Assembly: GCF_000337535.1 (NCBI RefSeq)
Contig: NZ_AOIP01000015.1
Coordinates: forward strand, 484,840 to 548,839
Length of the DNA: 64,000 bases
Source: Natrialba aegyptia DSM 13077
GTDB taxonomy: Archaea; Halobacteriota; Halobacteria; Halobacteriales; Natrialbaceae
Reading direction: 5' to 3'
Below are positions 25,698-34,536 of this stretch, in pieces. Position numbers and translations under genes: made by a program. The stretch's first letter is position 1. Each line of letters opens with the position of its first letter. Below the pieces are notes generated by a model. It had not been told where the DNA came from and made no database searches. It worked only from the letters and a program-made list of their open reading frames with translations.

Positions 25698-26761
25698 GTT
25701 TTCAGACTGTCCGTACCGACCCCGAGCGGATCGCTCGCCACGAGTTCAGTGACGACCGTCCGACCGACCCGGGCGGCGTTCTCGCGCGCCAGGTCGAGAC
25801 TGGCGGCGGTGCCGTCGAAGCTCTCTTCGACGGTCTCGCCGGGAGCCGGCCGGTCGTAGTTCGCGACCGCGCGCACGCTCAGGTAGCGATCGAGCAGGCC
25901 GAACCGGTCGAGCGCGGTCGCCGTCGCCGCGTCCTCCATCTGGGTCGTCAGGTACGGCGTGACGCCGTAGGCCGCACAGAGCCAGGCGACCTCGCGGGCG
26001 TAGCGCGGGCCGTGCCAGAACTCGTCGCCGCAGACGGTCGTGCCACGCTCGACGGTCGGCCCCGCGGTCGGCGCGTCGCCGAACTCGTACTCGTCTTGGT
26101 AGGCTCGAGCGGCCGGGTCGGAGTCGAGGGTCGCGTCGGCGGCGGCCTCGAGCGCCGCGTCCACGAGTTCGGTGTCGAGGCGGTGGACGTAATCGCGCGG
26201 GCGGTACGCGAGGAGGTCGAGGCCGGCGGCGGGATTGGCGTCAGCATCGAAGTCGCCGGAATCAGTGTCACCCTCGGACGCACCCGTCTGATCCCGATCC
26301 CAGCGGTGCTTTCGATCCCAGTCGACGACCGCGTCTGCGATCACGACGGATCCGAGGGCGACCCGCTCGGGCGGCCCGCCGGCGATACCCGCCGAAACGA
26401 CGTACGCGGAGTCGAGTTCGAGAGCGGGCGCGGCGAGCAGTGCCGTCACGGTCGTCGCCGCGTCGCTCTTGCCGATGCCGGTCGTCGTGATCGCGACGCC
26501 GTCCGCGGTCAGGTACAGCGGCGTCTCGGTGCCCGGAATCGAGAGCGCGTCGGTCAGGTCGGCGCGCTCGAGCCAGGGACGGCGCTCGGCCAGCGGCGGC
26601 TCGGCGACGGCGGGAAGGACGAGTGCGGACGGACGGATGAACTCGTCGGGGTCCGGACTGCGGGGCTCCGGAATATTGGGGTTGAGATCGGGATCGCGAT
26701 TGGGAACGGGATATGGGTCGGGGTCGGATTCAGAGTCGAAGCCGGATCCGGAATCGGTCAT
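25694..26761 (-). CDS. NUP (PF06516)-family nucleoside phosphorylase-like protein
   Basis: About 355 aa. It resembles the purine nucleoside permease/phosphorylase-fold family: IRPSALVLPAVAEPPLAERR, SAYVVSAGIAGGPPERVALG, DEFWHGPRYAREVAWL and PYLTTQMEDAATATALDRF, then VRAVANYDRPAPGETVEES. Despite the family name, there are no membrane segments, so it is more likely a cytosolic phosphorylase-like enzyme. The first ~40 residues are a Asp/Pro/Ser/Asn dipeptide-rich tail made by a hexanucleotide tract. Its stop codon overlaps the stop of the convergent ADH synthase gene. Confidence 0.75.
   Translation of the reverse strand: MTDSGSGFDSESDPDPYPVPNRDPDLNPNIPEPRSPDPDEFIRPSALVLPAVAEPPLAERRPWLERADLTDALSIPGTETPLYLTADGVAITTTGIGKSDAATTVTALLAAPALELDSAYVVSAGIAGGPPERVALGSVVIADAVVDWDRKHRWDRDQTGASEGDTDSGDFDADANPAAGLDLLAYRPRDYVHRLDTELVDAALEAAADATLDSDPAARAYQDEYEFGDAPTAGPTVERGTTVCGDEFWHGPRYAREVAWLCAAYGVTPYLTTQMEDAATATALDRFGLLDRYLSVRAVANYDRPAPGETVEESFDGTAASLDLARENAARVGRTVVTELVASDPLGVGTDSLKT
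26690..26757 (-). repeat. hexanucleotide tract at the N-terminus of the NUP gene
   Basis: GGATCG/GGTCGG/GAACGG-type 6-bp units encode alternating Asp, Pro, Asn and Ser on the minus strand. It is the same type of expansion as at 1387-1500. Confidence 0.6.
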
Positions 26762-26867
26762 GCGAGTGGGATCGTCGCGAGCGGCCAAAGACGCTCCGGA
26801 GGTCGGTCAATTCGACGTGTTGATCGGAAGAATTTCACGCTCCCCGACCGTTTGCCACCGCGTACCC

Positions 26868-27446
26868 GTGACCGACGGAGAGGACAACCGGTTGACGATC
26901 GACGACGAGATCATCGCACGCGCACGGATTCACGCCCGCGACGTCCTCGCCGACGCCGACTTCGAACTCGACCTCTCGGCGCTCGAGTGGACCGTCTCCA
27001 CCCGGGCGAAACGCCGCGCCGGCGCGTGTCGCTGGCACGCCGACCGCGAAACCGCGACCATTATCCTCGCCAGACGCGCCTACGACCGCTACGACTGGCC
27101 CGAGTTCGCCGGCATCGTCAGACACGAACTCGTCCACGCCTGGGAGTTTCGCCGCTTCGGCGAATCGGGACACGGCCCGCGATTTCGCGAGCGCGCGACT
27201 GAACTCGACGCCCCTCGCCACTGTCGCTCGTTCACCGAGCCGCGGTACGTCCTACGGTGTCTCGCCGCCGACTGCGACTGGACGGCACAGCGCCACCGGG
27301 CCTCGAAGCCCGTCCGCTCCCCGGACGGGTATCGCTGTGGGAACTGCGGCGCGGCTTACGAGGTCGAACACGCGGCCAGCGGCAGAACGTGGACGACTGC
27401 GAGCGAGTTCGGCGGCGCGAAGGCGGCCCTCGGCGACGAGTGGTAA
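26868..27446 (+). CDS. SprT-like zinc metalloprotease domain protein
   Basis: About 192 aa from a GTG start (VTDGEDNRLT). SprT domain: LEWTVSTRAKRRAGACRWHA, then the zinc-protease helix HELVHAWEF (H86, E87, H90) and GHGPRFRERATEL. A C-terminal zinc ribbon has CLAADC and CGNC pairs. The eukaryotic relatives (Spartan) cleave DNA-protein crosslinks; an equivalent role in archaea is plausible but not shown. It is divergent from the NUP gene. Confidence 0.85.
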   Translation: MTDGEDNRLTIDDEIIARARIHARDVLADADFELDLSALEWTVSTRAKRRAGACRWHADRETATIILARRAYDRYDWPEFAGIVRHELVHAWEFRRFGESGHGPRFRERATELDAPRHCRSFTEPRYVLRCLAADCDWTAQRHRASKPVRSPDGYRCGNCGAAYEVEHAASGRTWTTASEFGGAKAALGDEW

Positions 27447-27519
27447 CGCGGGATGAACGACGCGAGAACGGCGACCCGACCGCGGAACACTTATTCGCCT
27501 CTCGCTACCTGTTTTAGGT

Positions 27520-28059
27520 ATGGGACTACTCGAGTTGATGCTGGGCCAGTCGGGCCCCGGCGAACAGGGGACCGAAGGCAACTCCTATACGCTGCCGAAG
27601 GACACCCACGAGTTCGTCTATCCCGTCGCCGTCAGGCGGGACGAACTGGAGGCCTTCGCCCAGTTGATCGAGGCCGAAGCCGACGCGCCGTATATAGAAG
27701 AAGAGACCGACGAACTCCAGGACGTCTTCGACGACGTGCTCGGTGATGCCGACATCGACGCGACCGAACTCGTCGAGCAAAAGCGACAGACGCGGCGCGA
27801 AGCCGAGTCCGTGGTCGATCACTGGCGTGACCAGGTGACGACGGATATCGCCACGGTCTACGCCCTGCCCGGGACGGACGAGACGCTGCTCGCGTTCACG
27901 AAACTCTGCAAGCAGCGCGACGACGAGGCGGACGACCCCTTCGACCTTCCGGAGACGTTCGCCGACGCGGCGGCGTTGCTCAAACGCCTCCAGGATGCGA
28001 CCGACAGCCAGTATCGGGCGGTCGTTCACACGGATCTTCTGGAGTCGAATACAGCGTAA
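27520..28059 (+). CDS. hypothetical haloarchaeal protein
   Basis: 179 aa, acidic and mostly helical, not recognised. The N-terminus MGLLELMLGQ is a short amphipathic segment. Conserved-looking blocks are KDTHEFVYPVAVRRDELEAF and a long helical region (LVEQKRQTRREAESVVDHWR) with coiled-coil character. There are no membrane segments and no metal motif. A TATA-like CACTTATTC lies upstream of the ATG. Codon use is like the neighbours. Confidence 0.65.
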   Translation: MGLLELMLGQSGPGEQGTEGNSYTLPKDTHEFVYPVAVRRDELEAFAQLIEAEADAPYIEEETDELQDVFDDVLGDADIDATELVEQKRQTRREAESVVDHWRDQVTTDIATVYALPGTDETLLAFTKLCKQRDDEADDPFDLPETFADAAALLKRLQDATDSQYRAVVHTDLLESNTA

Positions 28060-28082
28060 CGGGGCGGCGTCTCACGAAGGCT

Positions 28083-28826
28083 TCAGAGGATCGTTTCGAA
28101 CGTCTCCAGCGAGGAGAGTTCGTACGTCGGTTGAAGCTTGCGTTCGTGTGCCGTTGGGCCGTCGCGTCGTGTTGTGCGCTCGTTCTGGGTTTCGGTGTCG
28201 ATATCAACCCAGGCCGAATCGAGGCCCATCGCGTTGGCACCGCCGATGTCGGCGTGAAGCGAGTCGCCGACGTGGATCGCCGTTTCCGGCGTCGCCTCGA
28301 GCGCCGCGAGGGCGTGTTCGAAGGGAGCCGCGTCGGGTTTGGGGAAGATTCCGGCGTCCGGATCGGTAAAGACGCGAACGTCGAATGCGTCCTCGATGCC
28401 CAAGGCTCGCAGTTTCTGCGTCTGTGTTTCCCGGCCGCCGTTCGTGATGAGTCCGACGTGTCCCAGGTCGCGAGCGCGTTCGAGGGCCGCCTTCGCACCG
28501 GGGCGAAAGCGGACGGCCGTCGGATCCTGGATTTCGAGATACGACTCGGCGAGCCGCGCTGCGGCGTCGTGACCGGGCGAAGATCCGCCTTCTGAACTCG
28601 TCGGCGTCCGAGTCCGGGCCACGACTTCCGTAAACAGCTCCTCGTAGAACTCGCGAGCCGTCCCGGTCGTCGGCAGCGCCGGAATCGCGTCCCTGAGGTC
28701 AGCCGGCGTACAGAACGGATCGACGCCGGCGCGATCGAACGTCGACGCGAGCACGGTCTCGGGATCCTGCGTCGCCTCGCAAAGAGTTCTATCGAGATCG
28801 AAACAGATCGCATCGTAGGCGGCCAT
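28083..28826 (-). CDS. HAD-superfamily hydrolase
   Basis: 247 aa. Motif I is AICFDLDRTLCEA (Asp nucleophile in DLDRT, about residues 10-14), motif II is GLITNGG, motif III Lys is in FPKPDAAPF and motif IV is IHVGDSLHADIGGA. A helical cap lies between motifs I and II, typical of subfamily I phosphatases. The substrate is unknown. It is convergent with the upstream hypothetical gene. Confidence 0.88.
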   Translation of the reverse strand: MAAYDAICFDLDRTLCEATQDPETVLASTFDRAGVDPFCTPADLRDAIPALPTTGTAREFYEELFTEVVARTRTPTSSEGGSSPGHDAAARLAESYLEIQDPTAVRFRPGAKAALERARDLGHVGLITNGGRETQTQKLRALGIEDAFDVRVFTDPDAGIFPKPDAAPFEHALAALEATPETAIHVGDSLHADIGGANAMGLDSAWVDIDTETQNERTTRRDGPTAHERKLQPTYELSSLETFETIL

Positions 28827-28951
28827 CTATCCCTCGTAGGAACGCGACCGTTCTCAACGTTTCGCCGTCCGTCACCGGAGAGCGGAACCGATCACGGCGC
28901 TGAAAATCTCGAGACAACAGGTGTTATTTCGACGCCACGTCTCGTCAGCGT

Positions 28952-29830
28952 ATGGACGTAGTGAAACGAGTTCACATCGTGCCGCTCGGCTACGAGTACG
29001 ATCGGATCTGTGAGCCGATCCGGACCCAGCGGGCCGACCTGGTCTATCTGCTCGAACCGACTGCGGACACCGATGAATCTCGAACCCAAGTGGCGGCGGA
29101 CACCGAGGTCGCCGAGGATTCCGAGGACTCCGAGCGACGGACGGCGGATCGTTCCCAGCCGACCTATCACGCCGACCTGCGCGACGAACTCGACGCGATC
29201 GTTCCCGAAGTGCGGACGTGGGCGTGCGATCTGACGGACGTGTACGCCGTGCTGGGGGCCGTGACGACGATCGCCTCGAAGCATCCGGACGACGACGTCT
29301 CCGTGAACGTTTCCGGTGCGGGAACGATCGCCGCGATCGGGGCGACGATCGCGTGTATGGACGGCTCGACCGACGCGCGAGCGTACTACGTGGAACCAGA
29401 ATCCTACGCCCACGACGGCAGACGGGAACCGGCCTCGACCGGCATCGCCGCGGTCGAACGGCTGCCGACGTATCCGGTCGACTCGCCGACGCCCGACCAG
29501 GTTGCGATTCTCGGGTTTCTCCGCGATCCGAGCGAGTGGGACGGGTTCCACGCGGATCGGACCGCGCCGCCGAAGAAGAAAGACCTCATCGAGTTCGCGC
29601 GGGATCGCGGGCTCTCGTTCATGGCCGATCGCCAGTCGCCCGAGGAGCGAGCCGGCGAGGACAAGGGTGCCTTTCGCGTCCTCGATACGCACGTTCTCGA
29701 CCCGCTAGTGGCAGACGGGTACGTCACGATCGAGTCGGTCGGCCGCCGTCGCGTCGTCTCTCTCACGGAGCAAGGAGACAACGCCTACCGCGCGTTCAAA
29801 CACAAGCTCTCGGCGGTCAACGGGGAGTGA
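28952..29830 (+). CDS. HFX_2341-type regulator: CARF-like domain plus winged helix
   Basis: 292 aa, similar to the haloarchaeal HFX_2341 (DUF6293) family. The N-terminal ~150 residues have a Rossmann-like CARF-type fold: RVHIVPLGYEYDRICEPI (first strand-loop-helix), and VNVSGAGTIAAIGATIACM at about 123-141, the position of the ligand-binding T-G-G-T-K loop of CARF domains, here SGAGTI. The C-terminal ~90 residues form a winged helix (VLDPLVADGYVTIESVGRRR). CARF domains sense cyclic oligoadenylate in CRISPR systems; this gene is not near any cas gene. The nucleotide-binding function is inference. Confidence 0.8.
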   Translation: MDVVKRVHIVPLGYEYDRICEPIRTQRADLVYLLEPTADTDESRTQVAADTEVAEDSEDSERRTADRSQPTYHADLRDELDAIVPEVRTWACDLTDVYAVLGAVTTIASKHPDDDVSVNVSGAGTIAAIGATIACMDGSTDARAYYVEPESYAHDGRREPASTGIAAVERLPTYPVDSPTPDQVAILGFLRDPSEWDGFHADRTAPPKKKDLIEFARDRGLSFMADRQSPEERAGEDKGAFRVLDTHVLDPLVADGYVTIESVGRRRVVSLTEQGDNAYRAFKHKLSAVNGE

Positions 29831-29860
29831 GACAGCGGCAAAACGAAACGGCCGGACGGC

Positions 29861-30448
29861 TTAGCGCTCTTCGACGACCAGCGCGTGGAGTTTCGTCCCG
29901 AGCCGAGCTAGCTCGAGATCGCGTCGGATGCGGGCGGCGTGGGTGCGAAGGGCTCGTTCGTCGAGTCCGATTGCGGCGTCATCGGAGCACGTAGTCGCTC
30001 GCTCTGCCCGGCCGAGGAGCCAGGGCGCAGCAGCAGCGAGTGCAGGGCGGCAGTTCGGACGGGGCTGCGTCGCGGACCGGACCGCAGTCAGCAGTTCCTC
30101 CGTCACGATGAGGTGCCGGCGGAGCGTACGGATCTCCGCGGCGTCAGCGGGTGGGGTCAGATGGCTCGCAATCATCGCGTCGGCTCCCCGAATCGAATCG
30201 GGGTCGACATCGAATACGGCCGCGAGCCGCTCACATTCGAGCGTCGCGTGTCGACTGCGCCGACTCGCGAGTCGAATCGCACCGAGGACGGCGGCGGTGT
30301 GACCGAACTCGAATGCGGCCAGTTCTCCCGCATGGTCGAACGCAGTCCCAGCAACCTCGCCGAGCGCGTCGACATTGAGACGACTCACTGCCTGCTCGAC
30401 GGAGACCGACTCCGCCGTTTCTTCGGGTTTGAACTGACGCTGACCCAT
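29861..30448 (-). CDS. hypothetical haloarchaeal helical protein
   Basis: 195 aa from MGQRQFKPEE. It is acidic to neutral and helical throughout, with Ala/Arg-rich segments (LGAIRLASRRSRHATLECER, RTLRRHLIVTEELLTAV). No domain is recognised. A TATA-like GAATAATATCC lies about 22-32 bp upstream of the start on the minus strand, fitting a leaderless mRNA. It is divergent from 3-dehydroquinate synthase II; an inverted repeat sits between them. Confidence 0.65.
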   Translation of the reverse strand: MGQRQFKPEETAESVSVEQAVSRLNVDALGEVAGTAFDHAGELAAFEFGHTAAVLGAIRLASRRSRHATLECERLAAVFDVDPDSIRGADAMIASHLTPPADAAEIRTLRRHLIVTEELLTAVRSATQPRPNCRPALAAAAPWLLGRAERATTCSDDAAIGLDERALRTHAARIRRDLELARLGTKLHALVVEER

Positions 30449-30490
30449 ACAAAAACGCAGTACCGACCGGATATTATTCACTTCTAAGAA

Positions 30491-30520
30491 AGTATCGTTA
30501 CCATTGTTACTATCGATACT
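30491..30520. promoter_or_regulatory. inverted repeat AGTATCG...CGATACT in a divergent promoter region
   Basis: A 7-bp perfect inverted repeat (30491-30497 and 30514-30520) with a 16-nt spacer that itself contains two GTTAC copies. It lies in the AT-rich intergenic region shared by the 30448 gene and the 3-dehydroquinate synthase II gene, so it is a candidate operator. Confidence 0.4.
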
Positions 30521-30645
30521 ATTGCTATGATTATGACAACTGTGACGAGCGACGCAACCTCGCCGATCGCCGTGAGGGTGTCGTACTGTCGTCATCGCCT
30601 GCCAGATCCGCCACGTTCAAGCCGGTTCCCACTGACCGTCGAGTC

Positions 30646-31860
30646 ATGACACGATCCGTCTGGATCAAAGCCGACGACACCGTCGGCGACTGGAACGACC
30701 GTCGTGCGCGGATCACCGCCGCGCTCGAGGCCGGCGCGGACTGGGTGCTGGTCGACGAGGACGACGTCGAACGCGCGCGCGAACTCGGCGATATCAACGT
30801 CGCCGCGTTCCGAACCGATGGCGACGTGACGCTGGTCGACGACGCCGAGACCGACGACACCGACGCGGACGGCGACGCTGAACTCGCCGCGAGTTCAGTA
30901 GCCGATCCCGACGCGATTATCGTCGGCAAGAACGGCGAGGGCGACGCGACGATCGACCTCCCGAACGACTTCTCGGGCTCGGCCGACCTTTCGACGCTTC
31001 GGCGGAACGGCGACCTCGACCGCGGCGCGTACGTCCGAATCCTGGATACAGAGTACGAAGCCTTCGCCGAAACGGCCGCCGAGGAAGGCGAGTACACGAT
31101 CGTCATCGGCGAGGACTGGACGATCATCCCGCTCGAGAACCTGATCGCCCGCATCGGCGACGAGACCGACCTCGTCGCGGGCGTGACCTCCGCCGAAGAG
31201 GCAAAGACCGCCTTCGAAACGCTCGAACTCGGTTCCGACGCCGTTCTCCTCGATTCGGACGATCCGGACGAGATCAGACGAACCGTCGAAGTCCGCGACG
31301 AGGCCGAACGCGAGTCGCTCGACCTCGAGTTCGCCGAGGTGCTCGACGTCGAGCAGATCGGCAGCGCGGACCGGGTCTGCGTCGACACCGGCAGCCTGCT
31401 CGAACACGACGAGGGGATGCTCGTCGGCTCGATGAGCCGCGGGCTAGTCTTCGTCCACGCCGAAACGGCCGACTCGCCATACGTGGCCTCGCGTCCGTTC
31501 CGGGTCAACGCGGGGGCGGTTCACGCCTACGTTCGCACGCCCGACGGCGGCACGAAGTACCTCTCGGAACTCCAGAGCGGCGACGAGGTCCAGATCGTCG
31601 ATACGGACGGGAACACGCGCGAGGCCATCGTCGGCCGCGTCAAGATCGAGCAGCGTCCGATGTTCCGCGTCGCCCTAGAGACGGACGAGGGCGACCGGAT
31701 CGAGACGCTCCTCCAGAACGCGGAGACGATCAAGGTAGCAACGGCGACCGGACGGACGGCGGTGACTGAACTCGAGGCCGGCGACGAACTCCTCCTGTAC
31801 TACGAGGATACCGCTCGCCACTTCGGGGAAGCGGTCGAGGAGAGTATTATCGAGAAGTAG
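30646..31860 (+). CDS. 3-dehydroquinate synthase II
   Basis: 404 aa. It converts the ADH synthase product oxidatively to 3-dehydroquinate, the archaeal bypass into the shikimate pathway. Family features are SVWIKADDTVGDWNDRR at the N-terminus, VRILDTEYEAFAETAAEE, GEDWTIIPLENLIARI, the Gly-rich core MLVGSMSRGLVFVHAETADS, and the C-terminal YVRTPDGGTKYLSELQSGDE. An acidic insertion (DDAETDDTDADGDAELAASS) follows the first third, as often in haloarchaea. It works with the ADH synthase at 24900, although the two genes are 5 kb apart. Confidence 0.92.
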   Translation: MTRSVWIKADDTVGDWNDRRARITAALEAGADWVLVDEDDVERARELGDINVAAFRTDGDVTLVDDAETDDTDADGDAELAASSVADPDAIIVGKNGEGDATIDLPNDFSGSADLSTLRRNGDLDRGAYVRILDTEYEAFAETAAEEGEYTIVIGEDWTIIPLENLIARIGDETDLVAGVTSAEEAKTAFETLELGSDAVLLDSDDPDEIRRTVEVRDEAERESLDLEFAEVLDVEQIGSADRVCVDTGSLLEHDEGMLVGSMSRGLVFVHAETADSPYVASRPFRVNAGAVHAYVRTPDGGTKYLSELQSGDEVQIVDTDGNTREAIVGRVKIEQRPMFRVALETDEGDRIETLLQNAETIKVATATGRTAVTELEAGDELLLYYEDTARHFGEAVEESIIEK

Positions 31861-31909
31861 CCGGGGTCGGCGATCGTCGTTTGGTGATCGTCAGTCGTTG
31901 TTCAGCAAC

Positions 31910-32365
31910 TCAGTGGTTTCGAGACTCGTCCGTCGCGTTGACAGCACCCGCCGTCTCGCCCTCACTGGCGGGCGGCGACTCGAGTCGGGTCGTACACCAG
32001 TGACAGAACGACAGGTCCTCGTCGAGTTCTTTGCCGCAGGTTGGACAGGTTGGCCCGTCCGCGTCGTTACTACCCCGGCCGGGAGGGACTCCCAGCGCGC
32101 GGAAGGTCGCGTCGATCGCGGCGAACAGCGCGATAAACGAGAAGAGGAACTGGGTGATCCGCTCGGTTTCCTGGGTTGCGATCGTCATACTATCGGCGAA
32201 CGAATCAGCCGCAGCGATTTCTGCTGTCGGTAGGAAGAACAGTCCCGCAGCGATAAACAGCCCTCCGAAGGCGAACGCGCGAAGCCAGTCCCGAAGCAGC
32301 GCGTGGCCGGCTCCAGGGACGAGAAGAGAGAGCCCACCTATAACGAGCGCACGAAGCCAAGTCAT
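31910..32365 (-). CDS. membrane protein with C-terminal zinc ribbon
   Basis: 151 aa from MTWLRALVIGG. Hydrophobic segments (LRALVIGGLSLLVPGAGHAL; AFAFGGLFIAAGLFFLP; ITQFLFSFIALFAAI) are followed by a zinc ribbon CPTCGKEL...FCHWC. This resembles a haloarchaeal membrane zinc-ribbon family (DUF7575-like). Function is unknown. The longer frame upstream to 32500 is not supported by composition. Confidence 0.7.
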   Translation of the reverse strand: MTWLRALVIGGLSLLVPGAGHALLRDWLRAFAFGGLFIAAGLFFLPTAEIAAADSFADSMTIATQETERITQFLFSFIALFAAIDATFRALGVPPGRGSNDADGPTCPTCGKELDEDLSFCHWCTTRLESPPASEGETAGAVNATDESRNH

Positions 32366-32514
32366 CGTACCTAGTCCTCGGAGTGCCAGCCCCTTAACAT
32401 TCCGATTCGTCTCAGTAGTCACGCGCGAGAGACGGTCACTGAAAACGGACTCTCCAGACGAAATGGAGATCCCTGCAGCCAGATCGTCCCGCTCGAGCAA
32501 CGAAACGAGTCAGT

Positions 32515-33237
32515 TCACGCAGTCGAGGGGCCATCCGCTTGCAGTCGCTCGACGAGTTCGGCGAGCGTCTCGAGGTCGTACTGCCCCGGTGCCGTCGCCC
32601 GCTCGGGGACGACTGGAGCATAGCCGATCCGCGAGCCGTAGACCGGGGCGACGGCCCGGGTGTGGCTGCCGGCCTCGCCCATCGACATCGTTGCCACGTC
32701 GTGTCCGGCGGCAGTAAGCTGGTGTGTCACCGTGAGCACCGCCAGCGCATCCTCGCGATCGGTAGCCGTTACGGCGAGTTTTCCCACGTCGCCGTACTCG
32801 CAAGCCTCGGTAAGCGTCTCACGCATCTCGACGGCACGCGGCGTCGCCTCGAAGTCGTGGGCCGAAACGACGACGCTCACGTCGCGTTCTCGTGCCGCTT
32901 CGCGGGCGTCAGTCGCCGCCGTCGCACCCGCCCGAAGCGACTCGAGTTCGATATCGATCGCCTCGACGGCGTCGAAGCGAGTCGCCGCGGCAAGCGTCTC
33001 GAGTCGGCCATCGTCAGTCGCTTCGCCGCCCTCCCACGCGGCCCGGTTCGTGGCGAGAATCGGCATTGCATCGGGCGTGGACGCGACCCGCTCGTCGTAC
33101 GCCTCGAGCGCGGCGACCGGCTCGCTCGCCAGATCCATTCTGAACTCGATCGCGTCGGCGAACTCGCGGGCGGCCGGTTCCTCGCTGAGATCGGTAGTCG
33201 ACGCGGCGAGCGTGAACGAATCGAACTCGAGACCCAT
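32515..33237 (-). CDS. aroD: 3-dehydroquinate dehydratase, type I
   Basis: 240 aa. It dehydrates 3-dehydroquinate to 3-dehydroshikimate. It is a type I (Schiff base) enzyme: FRMDLASEPVAAL, catalytic His in VVVSAHDFEATP, Schiff-base Lys in YGDVGKLAVTATDRED, and the C-terminal SMGEAGSHTRAVAPVYGS with the conserved Ser/Arg. The start is at MGLEFDSFTLAAS. It is the third shikimate-pathway gene in the window. Confidence 0.92.
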   Translation of the reverse strand: MGLEFDSFTLAASTTDLSEEPAAREFADAIEFRMDLASEPVAALEAYDERVASTPDAMPILATNRAAWEGGEATDDGRLETLAAATRFDAVEAIDIELESLRAGATAATDAREAARERDVSVVVSAHDFEATPRAVEMRETLTEACEYGDVGKLAVTATDREDALAVLTVTHQLTAAGHDVATMSMGEAGSHTRAVAPVYGSRIGYAPVVPERATAPGQYDLETLAELVERLQADGPSTA

Positions 33238-33340
33238 ACCGGAAACGTAGACGAGCGTGAGAAAAACGGTGTCGGTCCGGCGAGTGTTGCGAGGGAGGCG
33301 CTGATGCAACGTTGCTGCCGACCGAGTCAGGAGAGACCGA

Positions 33341-34321
33341 TTACGCCAGTCCGAGCGTTTCCTCGGCTTCGAGGAGTTCGTGATAGCGGTTCCGGATGGT
33401 CACTTCGGAGATGTCCGCAACGTCGGAGACGGCGGCCTGCGTGGTCTTCTCGTTGGTCAGCAGTGCGGCGGCGTAGACGGCCGCGGCGGCGAGTCCGACC
33501 GGGGACTTGCCGGAGTGGACGCCCTTTTCCTTGGCGTTCTGGAGGAGTGCGCGAGCGCGGTGTTCGGCTTCGTCGGAGAGGTCGAGTCCCGACGCGAATC
33601 GCGGAACGTAGCTCTCGGGATCTGCGGGCTGGACTTCGAGTCCCAGTTCGCGAACGACGTAGCGGTAGGTGCGAGCGATTTCGTTTTTCTCGACGCGGGA
33701 GACGTCGGCGATTTCGTCGAGCGAGCGGGGAACGCCGGCCTGGCGAGCGGCGGCGTAGACGCAGGCGGTCGAGACGCCTTCGATCGAGCGGCCGGGAAGG
33801 AGGTCTTCGTCGAGTGCGCGTCGGTAGATAACGGAGGCTGTCTCGCGGACGTTCGTCGGCAGTCCCAGTGCGGAGGCCATGCGGTCGATTTCGCCCAGCG
33901 CCTGCTTCAGGTTGCGTTCCTTGGAGTCACGGGTGCGAAAGCGTTCGTTCCACTTGCGCAGGCGCTGCATCTTCTCGCGCTGGCGCGAGCCAAGTGAGTT
34001 CCCGTAGGCGTCTTTGTTGCGCCAGTCGATGTTCGTCGAGAGCCCCTTGTCGTGCATCGTGTTCGTCGTGGGTGCGCCCACGCGGGACTTCTCGTTTTTC
34101 TCGGCGGCGTCGAAGGCGCGCCACTCGGGGCCGCGGTCGACGGAGTCTTCCTCGACGACGAGCCCACAGTCCTCACAGACGGTTTCGCCGTGTTCGTCGT
34201 CGACGACGAGGTTGCCTGCACACTCCGGACAGACCAGGTCGCTCTCTTCGGTTTCGGTCTCCTGTTCGGCCGTCTCTTGTTCGCTACGCCGTACTCTCGT
34301 GTTTGATGATGTGTTTGTCAT
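33341..34321 (-). CDS. tfb: transcription initiation factor IIB
   Basis: 326 aa. The zinc ribbon has Cys at 31, 34, 49 and 52 (CPEC and CEDC). The B-finger region WRAFDAAEKNEKSRVGAPTT is followed by two cyclin-like repeats (about 125-225 and 225-320), the second ending in SEVTIRNRYHELLEAEETLG, which contacts the BRE. TFB recruits RNA polymerase to TBP-bound promoters. The N-terminal tail is Glu/Thr-rich. Haloarchaea encode several TFBs with different targets; which one this is cannot be read here. Confidence 0.96.
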   Translation of the reverse strand: MTNTSSNTRVRRSEQETAEQETETEESDLVCPECAGNLVVDDEHGETVCEDCGLVVEEDSVDRGPEWRAFDAAEKNEKSRVGAPTTNTMHDKGLSTNIDWRNKDAYGNSLGSRQREKMQRLRKWNERFRTRDSKERNLKQALGEIDRMASALGLPTNVRETASVIYRRALDEDLLPGRSIEGVSTACVYAAARQAGVPRSLDEIADVSRVEKNEIARTYRYVVRELGLEVQPADPESYVPRFASGLDLSDEAEHRARALLQNAKEKGVHSGKSPVGLAAAAVYAAALLTNEKTTQAAVSDVADISEVTIRNRYHELLEAEETLGLA

Positions 34322-34536
34322 ACGGTGGCAAATACTGCCCGGACAGGCGATTGCAAAAGCCCGGACGGATTCGTTACCTACCCCGTTCCGGGACACACGG
34401 GTTAAGGATTTCGGAATCTGCGCTCGATACCGCTCGAAAACGCGTAATTCGTCCGAACAGGGATGATAGATGACGATAGAACGAGCGGCCGAATCGAACC
34501 GGCCGAGCCAAGTACGAACGGCCCTCACTGCCGGCC

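Noticed and set aside
25694..26761. membrane permease
   Set aside because: The NUP family is named permease, but this sequence has no membrane helices.
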